From NCBI GenBank assembly GCA_002375465.1, contig DFLT01000005.1, positions 1 through 64,000 on the forward strand: a DNA stretch of 64,000 nucleotides. The letters run 5' to 3'. Origin of the DNA: Alphaproteobacteria bacterium UBA3612 (GTDB lineage Bacteria; Pseudomonadota; Alphaproteobacteria; Sphingomonadales; Sphingomonadaceae). The notes under the pieces are model-generated. The model saw only the letters and a list, made by a program, of their open reading frames with translations, made no database searches and had not been told where the DNA came from. Each line of letters starts with the position of its first letter. The stretch's first letter is position 1. The position numbers and the translations under genes are program-made. This document shows, piece after piece, positions 23,782 through 33,050 of this stretch.

Positions 23782-25097
23782 TGCGGCGTCTGATTATCTT
23801 TCCGCTTCTTCTGTCCCTTGGGGCTTGCGGAATATTCGGTGGTGATGACGAGGACCGGACGCCGACGATCGGCAATCGCCTGTCCGTTCTGCCGGGTGAA
23901 GCCGCGATTGAGGCGGATCCTGCGCTCGCATCGACGCAAATCACTCTGCCGCCGGCGGCCCGTAACAATGATTGGGGCCAACCGGGTGGCAGCGCCACGA
24001 AGGCGACCGGGCATCTCGCCCTTGCCGACAGCCCGTCACAAGCCTGGTCGTCACAAATCGGCACCGGGTCCGACGGGGCAGCCTATCTGGTCGCCACCCC
24101 CGTCATTGATGGGGAGCGGATCTATACGATCGATACGAAGTCGGAAATCCGTGCCTTCGACACCAATAATGGCGCGCAGATTTGGTCCGCAACGCTTACC
24201 AAGGAGGGCGAGAAGGAACGCGCCGCCTTTGGCGGTGGCGTCAGCACGTTTGCCGGGCGTGTTTACGCAACATCCGGCTATGGCATCGTGGCTGCTTTCG
24301 ATGCGGGCACGGGCCGGGAAATCTGGCGGAAGGACCTCGGCATCCCGCTTCGCGGTTCCCCTACCATCGCGGAGAGCCGTCTCCTCGTCATGACGCAGGA
24401 CAACCAGCTCATCGCGCTCAACCCCGTGGACGGGGAGCGGGAATGGGAAGTCATCGGGACGATCGAGCCAGCGGGCCTTCTGGGGGCCGCGTCGCCTGCT
24501 GTGGCGCAGGGGACCGCCATTATTGGTTTTTCGTCGGGCGAACTTACCGCCGTGCGCATCGAGAATGGCCGCACCGTGTGGCAGGACGCTCTCGCACGAA
24601 CGGGACGGTCCACTTCACTTGCTGCGCTCAGCGACATCGACGCGCCACCTGTCATCCAGGATGGCTGGGTTTTCGCGATCGGCCATGGTGGCCGGATGGT
24701 CGCCGTCGACCTCAATACGGGTGAGCGCGTCTGGGAGCAGTCGCTTGCGGGTGTCACAAGTCCTGTCGTCGCTGGCGAGTGGTTGTTTGCCGTTACCCTG
24801 AAGGGGGAATTGGTCGCGGTATCGCGTGCCGATGGGCGCCTGCGGTGGGTGTCGCAACTGCCGGCATATCGCAACATGGAAAAGCGGAAGAACCCGATTT
24901 CCTATCGCGGTCCGATCCTGGCTGGCGACCGCCTGTGGGTAACCTCGTCGGAAGGTGATCTGATTGCCGCCTCGCCGTATGACGGGAGCGTGCAAACGGT
25001 GATCGAGGCCGGCAAAACCTTCTATCTGCCGCCTGTCGTCGCCGGTGGAACGCTTTACCTCCTGTCCGAGGACGGGCGCCTTAGCGCCTGGCGTTAG
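23778..25097 (+). CDS. bamB: Outer-membrane assembly lipoprotein BamB
   Basis: BamB is a beta-propeller lipoprotein of the BAM complex that inserts outer-membrane proteins. A lipobox (SLGACG, Cys17) ends the signal peptide. PQQ-type repeats follow, for example GAQIWSATL, GREIWRKDLG, GEREWEV, TVWQDAL, ERVWEQSL and GRLRWVSQL. This gives about seven blades. Length 439 is normal. It is co-translated with the YfgM-like gene and followed eight bases later by der, the conserved yfgM-bamB-der order. Confidence 0.92.
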   Translation: MMRRLIIFPLLLSLGACGIFGGDDEDRTPTIGNRLSVLPGEAAIEADPALASTQITLPPAARNNDWGQPGGSATKATGHLALADSPSQAWSSQIGTGSDGAAYLVATPVIDGERIYTIDTKSEIRAFDTNNGAQIWSATLTKEGEKERAAFGGGVSTFAGRVYATSGYGIVAAFDAGTGREIWRKDLGIPLRGSPTIAESRLLVMTQDNQLIALNPVDGEREWEVIGTIEPAGLLGAASPAVAQGTAIIGFSSGELTAVRIENGRTVWQDALARTGRSTSLAALSDIDAPPVIQDGWVFAIGHGGRMVAVDLNTGERVWEQSLAGVTSPVVAGEWLFAVTLKGELVAVSRADGRLRWVSQLPAYRNMEKRKNPISYRGPILAGDRLWVTSSEGDLIAASPYDGSVQTVIEAGKTFYLPPVVAGGTLYLLSEDGRLSAWR

Positions 25098-25104
25098 AAG
25101 CCTC

Positions 25105-26451
25105 GTGGCACGCCTTCCAAAGGTCGTCATCATCGGGCGGCCGAACGTCGGCAAGTCGACGCTTTTCAACCGGCTGGTCGGCAAGCGCATCGCTATCGTC
25201 GATGATACGCCGGGCGTTACACGCGACCGGCGGGAGGGGGCGGCGGAGCTGGGCGACCTGAACTTTATCGCCGTCGACACGGCAGGTCTGGAAAATGAAG
25301 GGCCGGAAACGCTCGCCGGTCGTATGCGTCTGCAGACGGAGGCGGCGCTGGACGACGCTGCCGCCGCCCTGATGGTGATCGACGGACGCGCCGGGATCAC
25401 GCCCGCCGACCGTCATTTCGCGGGATGGCTGAGAACGACGAAGGTGCCGGTCGTGCTGGTCGCCAACAAGGTCGAGCAGGACGCCAATTCCACCTCTGTT
25501 TACGAAGCCTATGAACTGGGTCTGGGCGATCCCGTTCCGATTTCCGCCGAACATGGCCAGTGCATGGGCGATCTGTTCGAGGCCCTGTCGCCGCATATCG
25601 ATGCCGCCGACGTGTGGGAGGGTGAAGATGGTGAGGAGGAGGAGGGGCCGCTGCGGCTCGCCATCGTCGGTCGTCCGAATGCAGGAAAATCGACGCTTAT
25701 CAACAAGATCATGGAGGAAGAACGCCTCGTCACCGGCCCGGAGGCGGGCATTACCCGCGACTCCATCGAAATCGAGTGGCAGTGGCAGGGCCGGGAGGTA
25801 CGCCTGATCGACACGGCAGGTGTCAGAAAGCGCGCCCGGGTACACGAAAAACTGGAGAAGCTGTCCGTCGCCGATACGCGGCGCGCCATCGACTTCGCCG
25901 AAGTTGTCGTCCTTCTGCTGGATGCGACCTTGGGCCTTGAGGCGCAGGACCTGAAGATCGCCGATCAGGTTCTGCAGGAGGGCAGGGCGCTGATCATCGC
26001 CCTCTCCAAATGGGACAGTGCGGAGGATCAGTCGCGCCTCTTCAACGGCGTGAAGGCGGCGCTTGCCGATGGCCTCAGCCAGATTTCCGGCGTCCCGCTG
26101 CTGACCGTGTCTGGCCTGACGGGCAAGGGCATCGACGTGCTGATGGACGTCGCCTTCGAACAGCGCGACGCCTGGAGCCGCCGCGTCACCACGGGCGCGC
26201 TGAACCGCTGGTTCGAAGCCGCGCAGGAGCGCAATCCCCCGCCCGCACCAAAAGGCAAGCGCATCAAACTGCGTTACGTCACGCAGGCAAAGACCCGCCC
26301 GCCCAGTTTCGTCGTCTTTGGCAATCGGCTCGACATGCTGCCCGGCAGCTATGAACGCTATTTGCTGAATTCGCTAAGGGCCGAATTCGGGCTGGAGGGT
26401 GTCCCCCTGCGGCTGACCATGCGATCGAAGGAAAACCCCTACGCCAGCTAA
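25105..26451 (+). CDS. der: Ribosome-associated GTPase Der (EngA)
   Basis: Der is a double-GTPase needed for 50S subunit assembly. The first G domain has GRPNVGKST and DTPGVTRDR; the second has GRPNAGKST, DTAGVRKRA and SKWD. A KH-like C-terminal domain ends the protein. GTG at 25105 (VARLPKVVIIGRP) is the natural start, eight bases after bamB. A reading from ATG 25045 would overlap bamB by 53 bases and add 20 unrelated residues. Confidence 0.93.
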   Translation: MARLPKVVIIGRPNVGKSTLFNRLVGKRIAIVDDTPGVTRDRREGAAELGDLNFIAVDTAGLENEGPETLAGRMRLQTEAALDDAAAALMVIDGRAGITPADRHFAGWLRTTKVPVVLVANKVEQDANSTSVYEAYELGLGDPVPISAEHGQCMGDLFEALSPHIDAADVWEGEDGEEEEGPLRLAIVGRPNAGKSTLINKIMEEERLVTGPEAGITRDSIEIEWQWQGREVRLIDTAGVRKRARVHEKLEKLSVADTRRAIDFAEVVVLLLDATLGLEAQDLKIADQVLQEGRALIIALSKWDSAEDQSRLFNGVKAALADGLSQISGVPLLTVSGLTGKGIDVLMDVAFEQRDAWSRRVTTGALNRWFEAAQERNPPPAPKGKRIKLRYVTQAKTRPPSFVVFGNRLDMLPGSYERYLLNSLRAEFGLEGVPLRLTMRSKENPYAS

Positions 26452-26468
26452 ATGCGCTTTGCGGGTAT

Positions 26469-27110
26469 TTAGCCGCGCACGGATTTGCGCAGGTCCACGG
26501 CTTCGCGCGTCAGGGTTTCGATGCGTTTCCAATCGCCGGAGCTTATGGCGTCGGTCGGCACCATCCAGCTGCCGCCACAGGCATGGATTCGGTCGAATTT
26601 CAGATAATCCGTATAATTATGCGGGCCAATCCCGCCGGTCGGAATGAAGCGCACATCGCCATAGGGGGCGGAAATCGCCTTCAGCGTCGTCAGCCCGCCA
26701 AAGGCCTCGGCAGGAAAGAACTTCATGTGTTTCACACCAAGGGACAGCCCGCGTTCTATGTCGCTCGGCGTGGCGACGCCTGGAATCATCAGGATGTCAT
26801 TGTTCTGGCACCATTCGACCATGGCGGGATTCAGGCCCGGCGCGACAAGGAATGTGGCGCCCGCGTCCATCGCGGCGCGCGCCTGATCCACCGTCAGGAC
26901 CGTGCCCGCGCCAATCAGCATGTCCGGATTCGCATCCCTCATCGCGCGAATGGCCTTCGCCGCTGCGGGTGTGCGGAAGGTGATTTCCGCCAGTGGCAGG
27001 CCACCAGCCACCAGCGCCGCGCCCAAATCGGCGGCCCGGCCTGCATCCTCTATCGTAATGACCGGCAAAAGGCCCGCCGCACCAATTTTTTCCAAGATCT
27101 GATCGGTCAT
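26469..27110 (-). CDS. eda: KDPG/KHG aldolase of the Entner-Doudoroff pathway
   Basis: Eda splits 2-keto-3-deoxy-6-phosphogluconate into pyruvate and glyceraldehyde-3-phosphate. The 213-residue TIM barrel shows PVITIED with the catalytic Glu, AEITFRTPAA, GAGTVLTVDQA, the Schiff-base Lys in GVKHMKFFPAE, and FIPTGGI. ATG 27110 gives the normal start (MTDQILEKIGAAGLLPV). The open frame extends far upstream, but only by chance. It converges with der, and no edd or zwf is adjacent. Confidence 0.92.
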   Translation of the reverse strand: MTDQILEKIGAAGLLPVITIEDAGRAADLGAALVAGGLPLAEITFRTPAAAKAIRAMRDANPDMLIGAGTVLTVDQARAAMDAGATFLVAPGLNPAMVEWCQNNDILMIPGVATPSDIERGLSLGVKHMKFFPAEAFGGLTTLKAISAPYGDVRFIPTGGIGPHNYTDYLKFDRIHACGGSWMVPTDAISSGDWKRIETLTREAVDLRKSVRG

Positions 27111-27266
27111 GGGTTTGGTCCTTCGTCGCCGGGGCGATTTCGCTTCCACAAAGGCGGAGCGCGTGTTGGGAATGTGTATCACAATGGGCACGGATGTCAG
27201 GTGCCCGGATTCCGGCACGAACTTTTCGTTCGCCTGTTCCCGGCACGGCAAGTAGATGGGCCACCC

Positions 27267-27755
27267 ATGACCCATCCTCAACCAGCGTCCGGTATCTTTG
27301 AAGGCGGCGTACACCGCTTTCCCGTCCGCGTTTATTTCGAGGACACGGATCTGTCGGGTATCGTTTATCACGCAAATTATCTGCGGTACATGGAGCGCGC
27401 CCGGTCCGACATGCTGATGCTGGCGGGCATCGACCAGCGACGCACATTCGAGGCGGGTGAGGGCGTTTATGCCCTGGCCAATCTGGAAATTGCCTATAAG
27501 CGACCGGCGAAGCTGGACGATGTCCTGATCGTCGAAAGCCGGGTTAGCCGTGTCCGCGCCGCCGCCACCGATATAGAGCAGTCGATCATGCGTTCCGACG
27601 CGGAAAAGCGGGAACTCGTCACGCGGGCGGTTGTTACGGCTGCACTGATTGCGCCAGATACAAATGGCGTACAGCGTCCGGTTCGGCAGCCTGCCGATTG
27701 GCGGAAAACATTCACGAGCCTGATGGAACAGGCGAAAGGGGATCATGCAGTCTGA
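27267..27755 (+). CDS. ybgC: YbgC acyl-CoA thioesterase of the Tol-Pal cluster
   Basis: The 162-residue hotdog thioesterase has the YbgC signature RVYFEDTDLSGIVYHANYLRYMERARSD, with the catalytic Asp in DTDLSGIVYHANYL. YbgC acts on short-chain or phospholipid-linked acyl-thioesters and is the conserved first gene of tol-pal. Its stop overlaps tolQ by 11 bases. ATG 27267 is preferred; an open frame reaching back to 26583 overlies eda. Confidence 0.9.
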   Translation: MTHPQPASGIFEGGVHRFPVRVYFEDTDLSGIVYHANYLRYMERARSDMLMLAGIDQRRTFEAGEGVYALANLEIAYKRPAKLDDVLIVESRVSRVRAAATDIEQSIMRSDAEKRELVTRAVVTAALIAPDTNGVQRPVRQPADWRKTFTSLMEQAKGDHAV

Positions 27756-28449
27756 CAGCGTAGAGGTGGGAATGGCCGCCGCAACCGATCTGTCTCCACT
27801 CGCGCTTTTTCTGCAGGCGGATATCATCGTCCAATCGGTGATGGTGGGCCTGTTGGCGGCGTCGATCTGGTCATGGGCCATTATTTTCGACCGGTCCGGC
27901 CGCATGCGGCGCGTTGCCAAACAGGCCGACGCGTTCGAGGATCGCTTCTGGAAGGCGGACAGCCTTGAGGATTTTCACGGCAGCCAATCGAAGCTGACGC
28001 ACCCGAGCGCGGCGATATTCAATGCCGGCATGACCGAATGGCGGCGTTCGAAACGGGGCGGGAAGGTGCAGGCACAGGGTCTCAGGACCCGGCTCGCATC
28101 CACGATGCAGGTGACGATCGATCGCGAGATTGGCCAGCTTTCCGACCGCCTGAACGTATTGGCCACCATCGGGTCCGTGTCCCCCTTCGTGGGGCTGTTC
28201 GGGACTGTGTGGGGTATCATGCGCGCTTTCACCGGTATCGCCGCCAGCCAGAACACCACGCTCGCGGTCGTCGCCCCGGGCATTGCGGAGGCGCTGTTCG
28301 CAACCGCCCTGGGCCTGTTTGCAGCAATTCCCGCGGTCATTGGCTATAACCGCCTGCTGCATCGTATCGGCTCCCTCGAAAGCCGCCTGATCGGATTTTC
28401 TGAAGAATTTCAGAACCTCCTCTCCCGCGAACTAGACGAGCGGGGCTAG
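27745..28449 (+). CDS. tolQ: Tol-Pal proton channel subunit TolQ
   Basis: TolQ is a MotA/ExbB-type three-helix inner-membrane protein that forms the proton channel with TolR and drives TolA during cell constriction. The first helix is near residues 29-48. The conserved second pair includes GLFGTVWGIMRAFTGIA and IAEALFATALGLFAAIPAV. Length 234 is normal. It sits in the ybgC-tolQ-tolR-tolA-tolB-pal row with overlaps or gaps of a few bases. Confidence 0.95.
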   Translation: MQSDSVEVGMAAATDLSPLALFLQADIIVQSVMVGLLAASIWSWAIIFDRSGRMRRVAKQADAFEDRFWKADSLEDFHGSQSKLTHPSAAIFNAGMTEWRRSKRGGKVQAQGLRTRLASTMQVTIDREIGQLSDRLNVLATIGSVSPFVGLFGTVWGIMRAFTGIAASQNTTLAVVAPGIAEALFATALGLFAAIPAVIGYNRLLHRIGSLESRLIGFSEEFQNLLSRELDERG

Positions 28450-28454
28450 GCGGC

Positions 28455-28895
28455 ATGGCAATGGGTCTCGTCTCTTCGCGTGGACGTGCCCGGCGCGCGC
28501 CCATGGCGGAAATCAACGTAACGCCGCTGGTCGACGTGATGCTGGTCCTGCTGATCATTTTCATGATCACGGCGCCCCTGCTGGTGGCGGGCGTACCGGT
28601 CGACTTGCCGGATTCGAACGCTGGTTCCCTAAACACTGACGACACCCCCATCCAGATCTCGCTGGATGGAGAGGGCGGCGTATTCATCGACGAGCAGTTG
28701 CAGGATGCCGAGACCTTCCCCGCGCGTCTCGCCGCGATCCGGCAGGCCCGTCTGGGGCCGGACGAGCCGCGCGTTTATATTCGTGCCGACCGGGCGCTCG
28801 ACTATGGCCTCGTCATGCGCGTACTCGGAGAGGTCAATGCGGCCGGATTTCGCCGCGTGGCGCTGGTCAGCGAGGCGGACTCAGGTTCCCAATGA
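28455..28895 (+). CDS. tolR: Tol-Pal subunit TolR
   Basis: The 146-residue ExbD/TolR-type protein has one N-terminal helix (about 22-43) with the functional membrane Asp in VTPLVDVMLVLLIIFMI. A periplasmic dimer domain (DGEGGVFIDEQ to VMRVLGEVNAAGFRRVALV) follows. It pairs with TolQ to carry protons. ATG 28455 is five bases after the tolQ stop, and its own stop overlaps tolA (ATGA). Confidence 0.94.
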   Translation: MAMGLVSSRGRARRAPMAEINVTPLVDVMLVLLIIFMITAPLLVAGVPVDLPDSNAGSLNTDDTPIQISLDGEGGVFIDEQLQDAETFPARLAAIRQARLGPDEPRVYIRADRALDYGLVMRVLGEVNAAGFRRVALVSEADSGSQ

Positions 28896-29719
28896 CGGAG
28901 GGTCGGGCTCTCACTCTTGCAGGTGTGGCACATATTGCATTGTTTGCCGCACTATCGCTTAGCTGGAGCCTGTTCGGTGATGACGAGCCGCTGTACGATG
29001 AGCCGGTATCGGTGGAATTCGTTGAAATCGGCGACATGCCGACGGTAACTGAGCGGCTGGAGCCCACATTGGCGACCCAGCCGAGGGAAACCGTGGACGC
29101 GCCGGATGTCGAGCCAGAGGTGGCCGAGCTCGAGATGGAAGCGGCCGAACTTCCCGAGCTGAGCACCGAATCGGAGCTGCCGCCGGTCGAGAAGCCCCCC
29201 GAGCCGAAGCCGGAGAAAAAACCGCCTGCCGCCAAGGCGCCTGCAAAGCCAAAGCCCAAGTCCGAGGCAAAGCCCGCACCGAAGAAGCAGGAGCTGACCG
29301 AGGCGGTGGATCTGTCGAAAAAGCAATCTGACAAGGTGCGAACGGAACAGGATTTCGCCTCGATGATTACCGATGCGCTGCCTGAACAGGTGGCGCTGTC
29401 GTCGGTTCAGCAGACAACGCTCGCGGGTGCGATTCGCGATCGCATCTATAAATGCTGGGACCCCTCTGCTGGCGGACCCGATTCAGGGTCTATCGTCACC
29501 ACGCTGCGGGTAAAGGCGGCGAAGTCCGGTGAGATTATCGGACGCCCGACGATGGTAAAACAAACCGGATCGGGCAATGCCGGATATAAGCGCGCCGCGC
29601 GCGATGCCGCGATTCGGGCGGTGATGAACCCCAGTTGCTCGCTAAAGGGTCTTCCAGCTGAACTCTATGCAGGCGGCTGGGAAGACTTTACGCTGAATTT
29701 CGATCCGAAGGATTTTTAG
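28892..29719 (+). CDS. tolA: Tol-Pal energy-transducing protein TolA
   Basis: The 275-residue protein has an N-terminal membrane helix (about 7-24) followed by an acidic segment. A Pro/Lys/Glu-rich linker (about 95-150) then spans the periplasm. The C-terminal TolA/TonB-like domain (about 165-275) contains IRDRIYKCWDPSAGG and RDAAIRAVMNPSC. The linker is much shorter than in E. coli TolA, as is common in alphaproteobacteria. The tolB ATG begins directly after the stop. Confidence 0.9.
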   Translation: MTEGRALTLAGVAHIALFAALSLSWSLFGDDEPLYDEPVSVEFVEIGDMPTVTERLEPTLATQPRETVDAPDVEPEVAELEMEAAELPELSTESELPPVEKPPEPKPEKKPPAAKAPAKPKPKSEAKPAPKKQELTEAVDLSKKQSDKVRTEQDFASMITDALPEQVALSSVQQTTLAGAIRDRIYKCWDPSAGGPDSGSIVTTLRVKAAKSGEIIGRPTMVKQTGSGNAGYKRAARDAAIRAVMNPSCSLKGLPAELYAGGWEDFTLNFDPKDF

Positions 29720-31039
29720 ATGCTCAGAACGCTTTTCGCGACCTTCCTGCTGATGATCTCCGCGCCGGTGGTCGCGCAAAATCTTAGCGTCGATATCAAT
29801 CAGGGTGTGTCGCGCCCGCTTCCCATCGCGATTCCCGATTTCACCACGCGCACCGACGTGGAAACGCCCGCCGGAACGACGGCGCAACTGGGTGTACGCG
29901 TGGCAGAGGTCGTTACGAACGATCTGAAATCGTCCGGCCTGTTTCGTCCCATCGACAAGCTCGCTTTCACGACCACGGTTCGTTACCCCGACGTTCTGAG
30001 TCCGCAATTCGCCAACTGGCGTACAGTCGCCGCGCAGGCATTGGTGACCGGCTTTGCCGAGCGGCAGGCCGATGGCTCCATCACGGTGGGCTGCTATCTG
30101 TACGATGTCTTTTCAGAAGAGGTTCTGGTGCGGGAAGGTTTCAATACCGAGCCGCGCAACTGGCGGCGGGCGGCGCACAAGTGCGCGGACGCGGTCTATT
30201 CCCGTCTGACGGGTGAGGCAGGCTATTTCGACAGCCGCATCGTCTATGTTTCGGAAACCGGACCGGCGACAAGCCGGATCAAGCGCCTTGCCGTGATGGA
30301 CCAGGATGGTGCCAATCATCGCTTCCTGACCAATGGTCAGAATCTGGTGCTGACGCCGCGTTTCTCCGCCAACGACCAGACGGTGGCATATCTCAGCTAT
30401 GCGCAGAACCGTCCGCGGATTTATTCCTACGACATCGCCTCTGGCCAGCAGCGGCTGATCGGCGATTTCCCGAATATGAGCTTTGCGCCGCGCTTTTCGC
30501 CCGATGGTCGCCAGCTTGCCTTCAGCCAGAGCCGTGCCGGCAATACCGACGTCTATATAATGAACTCAGATGGCGGCAATGTGCGGCGGCTGACCACCTC
30601 GCCCGGTATCGACACTGCGCCCAGCTTTTCCCCGGACGGGCGGCGAATCGCCTTTGAAAGCGATCGCGGCGGATCGCAGCAGATCTACACGATGAATGTG
30701 GACGGATCGAACCAGCAGCGCATCAGCTTTGGCGACGGCCGCTATGGCACGCCGGTGTGGAGTCCGCGCGGCGACCTGATCGCCATGACGAAGATCGGCG
30801 GCGGCAAGTTCCGCATCGGCGTCATGCGTCCCGATGGTTCAGGCGAACGCCTGCTGACGGACAGCTGGCAGGATGAGGGGCCGACATGGTCCCCCAATGG
30901 CCGCGTCATCATGTTTTTCCGCTCTCGTCAGGGGGGAGGGGCGGATCTACACTCCATCGACCTGACGGGAATAAATGAACGGCGGATTCCGACTCCCCTG
31001 GAAGGGTCGGATCCGGCATGGTCAGCCTTGTTACCGTAA
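29720..31039 (+). CDS. tolB: Periplasmic beta-propeller protein TolB
   Basis: TolB shuttles between Pal and the outer membrane. The 439-residue protein has a signal peptide (cleaved near VVAQN) and an N-terminal domain (about 25-165). A six-bladed WD40-like propeller follows, with repeated FSPDGR and SPRGD/SPNGR turns. Its stop is 77 bp before the pal ATG. The short gap contains two small hairpins (GTTAC/GTAAC at the stop and GTTGCC/GGCAAC near 31075-31088). Confidence 0.94.
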   Translation: MLRTLFATFLLMISAPVVAQNLSVDINQGVSRPLPIAIPDFTTRTDVETPAGTTAQLGVRVAEVVTNDLKSSGLFRPIDKLAFTTTVRYPDVLSPQFANWRTVAAQALVTGFAERQADGSITVGCYLYDVFSEEVLVREGFNTEPRNWRRAAHKCADAVYSRLTGEAGYFDSRIVYVSETGPATSRIKRLAVMDQDGANHRFLTNGQNLVLTPRFSANDQTVAYLSYAQNRPRIYSYDIASGQQRLIGDFPNMSFAPRFSPDGRQLAFSQSRAGNTDVYIMNSDGGNVRRLTTSPGIDTAPSFSPDGRRIAFESDRGGSQQIYTMNVDGSNQQRISFGDGRYGTPVWSPRGDLIAMTKIGGGKFRIGVMRPDGSGERLLTDSWQDEGPTWSPNGRVIMFFRSRQGGGADLHSIDLTGINERRIPTPLEGSDPAWSALLP

Positions 31040-31116
31040 CCAAGTCGCAACGGAACCGGATCATGCTTCCAACTGTTGCCTCGGCAACGACCACTAATAA
31101 CAAACGGGGTAAAACG

Positions 31117-31659
31117 ATGAATATGAAATTGACGAGTGTTCTATCCATTGGCCTGATACTTGGCGTTTCGGCCTGTTCGAAGAATAATGATGACCTGCCG
31201 CCGCCGCCGCCGCCGCAGGAAACTGCCACACCCACCCCGACGCCGACTCCGACCCCCAGCACCGGCGTTACGAACACTGTCGTTCCTGGCAGCATGGAAG
31301 ATTTCATGGAGAAGGTCGGCAGCGATACGATCTATTTCGCTTATGACAGCTCCTCGCTGGACGACGAGGCGCGCTCTACACTCGACAAGCAGGCCGCGTG
31401 GCTTTCGCAATATCCTAATGTTCGCGTTTCAATCGAAGGCCATGCCGACGAACGCGGTACGCGCGAATATAACCTCGCACTGGGGGAACGCCGCGCCAAC
31501 GCAGTCGCAACCTATATGCAGCAGCAGGGCGTCACATCCGGTCGCGTCACGACGATCAGCTATGGCAAGGAACGCCCGGCTGTCGAAGGGTCTAGCGAGG
31601 CTGCCTATGCACAGAACCGTCGCGGTGTGACCGTTCTGTCCGGTGCCGCTGCCAGCTAA
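31117..31659 (+). CDS. pal: Peptidoglycan-associated lipoprotein Pal
   Basis: Pal anchors the outer membrane to peptidoglycan. The 180-residue product has a lipobox (GVSACS) after a signal peptide and a Pro/Thr-rich linker. The OmpA-like domain shows YFAYDSSSLDD, VSIEGHADERGTREYN and LGERRANAVATYM, including the DAP-binding Asp/Arg. ATG 31117 is chosen for the signal peptide; longer in-frame starts overlap tolB. A strong terminator follows and no ybgF/cpoB is present. Confidence 0.95.
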   Translation: MNMKLTSVLSIGLILGVSACSKNNDDLPPPPPPQETATPTPTPTPTPSTGVTNTVVPGSMEDFMEKVGSDTIYFAYDSSSLDDEARSTLDKQAAWLSQYPNVRVSIEGHADERGTREYNLALGERRANAVATYMQQQGVTSGRVTTISYGKERPAVEGSSEAAYAQNRRGVTVLSGAAAS

Positions 31660-31680
31660 GCTGCTTGAGCATGAATAGGT

Positions 31681-31717
31681 GAGGGGCTCGTCCGTCGGGA
31701 CGGGCCTCTCTTTTTTT
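31681..31717 (+). terminator. Rho-independent terminator of the tol-pal operon
   Basis: A GC-rich stem (about 13 bp, GAGGGGCTCGTCC against GGGACGGGCCTCTC with wobble pairs and a GTC loop) is followed directly by seven T residues at 31711-31717. It lies 21 bp after the pal stop. Confidence 0.8.
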
Positions 31718-31796
31718 GACATGTCAGGGGTGCCTTACGTTCGTCACCTGGCGTTGCTATATTGCCGGTAATAGAAGTTGCTGGAAAAAATCCTTC

Positions 31797-32909
31797 ATGT
31801 CCGTTCGCCCCTGGCGCGATATCGAACGCCGCAAGTGTCGGCAGATCATGGTCGGCAATGTGCCCATCGGCGGCGACGCGCCGATTGCGGTTCAGACGAT
31901 GACCAACACTCCCACATCCGATGCGCGCGCGACGATCGACCAGATCCGCGCCTGTGAGGAGGTAGGCGCCGATATCGTTCGCGTATCATGCCCCGACACG
32001 GAATCGACCGCGGCATTCAAGCTGATCGCAAAGGCGGCGGCTGTGCCTCTGGTCGCGGATATTCATTTTCATTACAAACGCGCGCTGGAAGCGGCCGATG
32101 CCGGCGCGGCGTGTCTGCGCATCAATCCGGGCAATATCGGTTCGTCGGAACGCGTCGCGGAGGTTGTGCGCGCGGCAAAGGCGAACGGCTGTTCGATCCG
32201 CATCGGCGTCAATGCAGGCAGCCTTGAGAAAGACCTGCTCGAAAAATACGGAGAGCCCTGTCCGGAGGCGCTCGTCGAAAGCGCCCTCGATCATATCAAG
32301 TTACTGCAGGACCACGATTTCCACGAATATAAGGTCGCGGTGAAGGCATCCGATGTGTTCTTGGCGGTCGCGGCCTATCATGCGCTGGCGGAAACGGTCG
32401 ACTGTCCCCTGCACCTCGGCATTACGGAAGCGGGCGGCCTTATCGGCGGCACGGTCAAATCCTCCATCGGTATGGGCAGTCTTTTGTGGGCGGGTATCGG
32501 CGACACCATCCGCGTGTCGCTCAGCGCCGAGCCGGTCGAAGAGGTGAAGGTCGGCTTCGAAATGCTGAAGGCGCTGGGTCTTCGCACCCGCGGCGTCAGG
32601 GTGGTGTCCTGCCCCAGCTGCGCGCGCCAGGGGTTCGATGTGATCCGCACCGTCGAAACGCTGGAAAAACGCCTGGAGCACATCAAGACGCCCATGTCGC
32701 TGTCGGTGCTGGGCTGCGTTGTAAATGGCCCGGGTGAGGCGCGGGAGACCGATATCGGCCTGACGGGCGGCGGAAAGGGCAAGCACATGGTGTATTTGTC
32801 CGGCGTCACGGATCATCATGTCGCAAGTGCGGATATGATCGACCACATCGTCGGCTTGGTCGAGGCGAAGGCGGCGGAAATCGAGGCGGGGCTGTCCGAG
32901 GCGGCATAG
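31797..32909 (+). CDS. ispG: 4-hydroxy-3-methylbut-2-enyl-diphosphate synthase
   Basis: IspG (GcpE) is the [4Fe-4S] enzyme of the MEP isoprenoid pathway. The 370-residue protein has the TIM-barrel start (RRKCRQIMVGNVPIGG) and LRINPGNIG. The cluster ligands lie in SCPSCARQGFD and LGCVVNGPGEA. The open frame continues upstream to 31716 across the pal terminator; ATG 31797 (MSVRPWRDIERR) gives the family length. It stands as its own transcription unit. Confidence 0.94.
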   Translation: MSVRPWRDIERRKCRQIMVGNVPIGGDAPIAVQTMTNTPTSDARATIDQIRACEEVGADIVRVSCPDTESTAAFKLIAKAAAVPLVADIHFHYKRALEAADAGAACLRINPGNIGSSERVAEVVRAAKANGCSIRIGVNAGSLEKDLLEKYGEPCPEALVESALDHIKLLQDHDFHEYKVAVKASDVFLAVAAYHALAETVDCPLHLGITEAGGLIGGTVKSSIGMGSLLWAGIGDTIRVSLSAEPVEEVKVGFEMLKALGLRTRGVRVVSCPSCARQGFDVIRTVETLEKRLEHIKTPMSLSVLGCVVNGPGEARETDIGLTGGGKGKHMVYLSGVTDHHVASADMIDHIVGLVEAKAAEIEAGLSEAA

Positions 32910-33050
32910 CCGGGCATTATTGCAGCGGCACGCGGCAAATCCTCTGCGGAATGTGACAGACTCGTAACGTTTCCTGCGTATAAACTTCACGCCGCTGCAC
33001 CGCAGCAAAGCGTAAATGGCGCGAATTCCAACATTCAGCCGGAAGTTATC

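Noticed and set aside
26583..27755. A plus-strand frame extending ybgC back over eda
   Set aside because: Only the part from ATG 27267 matches YbgC; the rest is antisense to eda.
26469..27920. A long minus-strand frame extending eda far upstream
   Set aside because: The extra N-terminus covers ybgC and tolQ on the other strand. The KDPG aldolase start at 27110 gives the normal family length.
32910..33050. A cobalamin riboswitch in front of the TonB-dependent receptor
   Set aside because: The 141-bp leader is too short and lacks the conserved B12-box sequence.
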